A stretch of DNA of 64,000 bases, from contig JANTQA010000057.1 of the NCBI GenBank assembly GCA_027625915.1, positions 4,030,001 to 4,094,000 of the forward strand, written 5' to 3'. Of this stretch, positions 61,401 through 64,000 are shown piece after piece. Position numbers and translations under genes: made by a program. Below the pieces are notes generated by a model. It was not told the origin of the DNA, made no database searches, and saw nothing but the letters and a program-made list of their open reading frames with translations. The first letter of the stretch is position 1. Each line of letters begins with the position of its first letter. Source of the stretch: Anaeramoeba flamelloides. Lineage: Eukaryota; Metamonada; Anaeramoebidae.

Positions 61401-62558
61401 TCAATTGAAAAAATTTGAATTTGATTTAGGCATCGAATAAGGATCGAGGTTAATTGGTTGTTCTTCCATAAAATAGTCAAAGGAGAGTTTGAGGTCTTCG
61501 ATTGGCTCATCGAAATGAAAGTCGAAATCAAAAAAGGAATTATTTTGGGTTTCGAATTCTTGGTAGTCATTTGGAATTGAAAAAAAGATCTCCTCAAAGG
61601 GCAAGGACGATACTGAAGATGATGAAAAGTTGTTTGTTTGCTTGAGTTTCGTTTTTGTTTGTTCTTGGGTTGGGAATTCTTTGAAAGGAAATGGGGAATC
61701 GAAAGATGAGTGTTCGATAAAATTAGTTGACTTGTACCTGTCTTCGATTGGATTCTTGAGCGATTGAATCTGAGGTGAGTCCGATGAAGTGTGGTTGTTC
61801 ATGTCGAAAAATCCATTAATAACAGGAACCGAGCACTGATCGGAATACCTGTGTTTGGTATTTAAACTTGGGGATTGTGGAATATTTTTTGGTTTTTCGT
61901 TTTTGGTTGTGTTTTTGATATTTTTTGAAGTTTTTTTCTCTTTAAAGTTGATCTTTTTCAAAAGTTTCTTTCGTTTGTATTTGCTGTTATCAACGGGATT
62001 GGTTTTTTTTTTTGATGTGGTCGATGTGGAAGAGACTTGGGATGGTCTATATGATCTTTTTCTTCGAATTTCGGGTTTTTTGTGAAACTTTTTCAGTGAA
62101 ACAAAGGATGTGGGTACTTGAGAAGATTTGTAAACCAATTTGAAGCTTTGAATTGTCACAGAAAAGCCGTTTTGTTTTGAAGAATACCTTGAGCGAATCC
62201 CGTTTTTTCTTCGCATAAAATACTTTGGTGGCGTGCCATTCTCAAACTGGAAAGAAACAAACGCTCCGAGCGGCTTTTTTTCTTGGCTGGGTCCCTTTTT
62301 AGGAACGTACCTTGAAGAATGGATTATGATTGTTACAATATCAGAGTCAATTGAAAACTGCTCGTCGTCAGAGGCCCATATCGCCCTTTTCACAACATTT
62401 TCATTCGAAAAGGAGATTAAATGAATGGGAACATAAAACTTGTAAAGATACCCAAAGAGCTCAGTTCGGCTGATGACAGAATTGATCTCTTGTAATGTAA
62501 CAGTTGGATACTTGAGGGGGCCAATTGGTTCTTTTTTTGGTTGGTTATTATTTGACAT
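61401..62558 (-). CDS. Rxt3-like protein (histone deacetylase complex)
   Basis: A 385-residue single-exon frame ending in TGA. Residues about 15-150 carry features I associate with the Rxt3 family: an acidic strand-helix IWASDDEQFSIDSDIVTIII followed by HSSRYVP, then PPKYFMRRKNGIRSRYSS and KQNGFSVTIQSFKLV (family pattern: D.SD...A.IH.G, GIRSR.W...HDG.S..I). Rxt3 is a subunit of the fungal Rpd3L histone deacetylase complex and acts in the nucleus. The rest (about 165-385) is low complexity: Lys/Arg/Ser-rich around 165-225 (plausible nuclear localisation), then Ser/Asn/Phe-rich and acidic. The conserved Trp and His-Asp of the last motif are replaced (Y, Q-N), so assignment is moderate. The start is the first ATG; nothing suggests introns. 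Confidence 0.55.
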   Translation of the reverse strand: MSNNNQPKKEPIGPLKYPTVTLQEINSVISRTELFGYLYKFYVPIHLISFSNENVVKRAIWASDDEQFSIDSDIVTIIIHSSRYVPKKGPSQEKKPLGAFVSFQFENGTPPKYFMRRKNGIRSRYSSKQNGFSVTIQSFKLVYKSSQVPTSFVSLKKFHKKPEIRRKRSYRPSQVSSTSTTSKKKTNPVDNSKYKRKKLLKKINFKEKKTSKNIKNTTKNEKPKNIPQSPSLNTKHRYSDQCSVPVINGFFDMNNHTSSDSPQIQSLKNPIEDRYKSTNFIEHSSFDSPFPFKEFPTQEQTKTKLKQTNNFSSSSVSSLPFEEIFFSIPNDYQEFETQNNSFFDFDFHFDEPIEDLKLSFDYFMEEQPINLDPYSMPKSNSNFFN

Positions 62559-64000
62559 CTTAAAATAAAGTGTGTTTTGAAGTTAAAAAAATCCGATAAT
62601 GTTTTTGTTGTCAAACAAGATTCTATTGATGGTTTGGGGGTAAAAGTAATCAAAAAAAAAATAAAAATAAAATTAGGAAAAAATTTTTTCACAAAAAAGT
62701 TAAAAAAAGTAAATAATTTGTGTTTTGCAATTCTTTTCTTTTTAATTCAAAAGAGGGAATTATTTTACTCTGGGGCCTTAAAAAAGATATTCCTCACAAA
62801 TTGTAAAGTCCCTTTCCAATAAATATTTTTCAACAAAAAAAATTCTCTTGACTAATTATTCTTCAAGTTCAAAGATCACAGACCTTACTACTTAAAGGAA
62901 ACAGTTTGAAAGATCACCATCAAATATTTAAATAATATTTTTCTAATTTGAAAAGTTAAATTTATGTTGCGATTTTTCAAAAAAAAATTCCAAAAGTACC
63001 CAAAAGAAAGTTCAACAGCTATTCGTAAAAGAAGAAATCTTGTGTCAAAATAAAAAAAAAAAAAAATTTTTTTTAGATGACTTTTTTACTATTTCAGTTG
63101 ATTTGAGGATCAAACTAAAGAATGAAGAGATTGCCTTGGTAAAAATTAAATAATCAATCCATCACAATGAGAGCTTGATTACTAATTGTTTTCAGAAAAA
63201 AATCTTGACTCTTTTTTCATTCCTGCAATATCATAGAGAAATAATCTGGGATCCAACGTATTTCAGTTTAACAAATTGTTTGATCTTCATTGAAAGAAAT
63301 GTTTCATGTTTAATCGATAAAAGATTTTTCAGTCATTCAAAAAGACTTTTGACTACAATACAATTTAATTTTTGCTTGTAAAATACAAAATAATTTTGAG
63401 GAATGAAAAAGTAAAATTTTTACTTAAATCAACAATAAGATGAGTGTTTGTATTTTTTCTCAATTTCGCATTTTTGTTAATGGAAAAATAGAACATTATG
63501 AAAAAAAAATTTTTTTTAACTTTTTTGGAATTTAATGAAAAATAATTTTCTCTCAAAAGATATTCGAACAATGTTGTTTTTTTCTATATATCTTTTTGAT
63601 GAAAAAAATTTTTCTAAATGAATTTTCTATCTAAAAATATTTAAATATCAAGAAAATATTTTGTTCTTAGTATTTAAGTTGTTATCACTAAACAGTCTTT
63701 ATTATGAGATATTAAATTTATTTTTTTCGAGTTTGTTGATTCTCGGGTTAAATAATTAAATGGAAAAAAATTAATTCTAAATTGTTTCCATTATTGTTGT
63801 ACAAGATAAAATATTCGAATTCACTTTGAAGTAATAAGAATTTAACAATAACTTGTTAAAAAAATTTTTTTCGTCACTTGTGAATAATTGCCCAAAAATT
63901 ACAAACTGTTGTAAGAATAATGCCAATCAGACTTGTTGAATCGGTGGTTCAAAAAAAAAGTGTGTTTCTTTTTTATAAAAGACCTAGACATCAAGTGATC
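62559..64000. other. AT-rich sequence upstream of the Rxt3-like gene
   Basis: Should contain the promoter of the minus-strand gene, but no distinctive motif was seen. No other gene was recognised before the window ends. Confidence 0.55.

Noticed and set aside
1-64000. CRISPR arrays, rRNA, tRNA, bacterial operons or prophage
   Set aside because: No regular spacer arrays, RNA-gene signatures, ribosome-binding sites or compact gene clusters were seen; spliced genes show nuclear eukaryotic DNA.

Overview
The window looks like nuclear DNA from a very AT-rich protist. Genes are sparse. Introns have GT-AG ends and are mostly long (about 0.15 to 7.6 kb). Homopolymer and simple-sequence tracts are everywhere, and there is a dense load of short inverted-repeat elements. 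TAA and TGA are both used as stops and CAA/CAG read as Gln, so the code appears standard. Aminoacyl-tRNA synthetases of eukaryotic architecture, a mitochondrial-carrier-family protein, a degenerate ankyrin-repeat protein and a decayed PAS-like gene with an MG..S N-terminus would fit an amoeboid protist; my best but weak guess is something like Anaeramoeba. No rRNA, tRNA or CRISPR array was seen.

Layout. 1-7 kb: the 5' end of an unidentified minus-strand gene runs off the left edge (176-1), then mostly empty AT-rich DNA with one fold-back element. 7 kb: a CCCH zinc-finger gene (minus). 8-9.3 kb: hairpin-rich repeats. 11.6-20.6 kb: a three-exon SLC25 carrier gene whose last intron (7.56 kb) holds a 1.1 kb array of hairpin modules and one transposon-like element inserted into another repeat. 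20.6-26.2 kb: intergenic, with a large inverted repeat that carries a small polyadenylated-looking insertion in only one arm. 26.3-34.4 kb: glutaminyl-tRNA synthetase (four exons). 36.5-42.0 kb: valyl-tRNA synthetase (two exons) in the same orientation. 43.6-45.2 kb: a 1.25 kb element whose ends are arrays of TCGCGA sites about every 19 bp, followed by a small inverted-repeat element. 47.6-49.5 kb: an ankyrin-repeat gene. 49.5-61.4 kb: gene-poor, with five more copies of the fold-back family, another inverted-repeat element, a PAS-like pseudogene and a reverse-transcriptase fossil. 61.4-62.6 kb: a minus-strand gene resembling the histone-deacetylase-complex protein Rxt3. The rest is empty AT-rich DNA.

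The genes do not form one pathway; the two synthetases supply charged tRNA for translation. What stands out is repeat biology. At least four families of short, TA-flanked or probably TA-flanked inverted-repeat elements recur in introns and intergenic DNA, plus a modular hairpin repeat at five loci. All exon structures were inferred by eye from reading frame, protein conservation and splice-site dinucleotides; repeat boundaries are approximate to a few bases.
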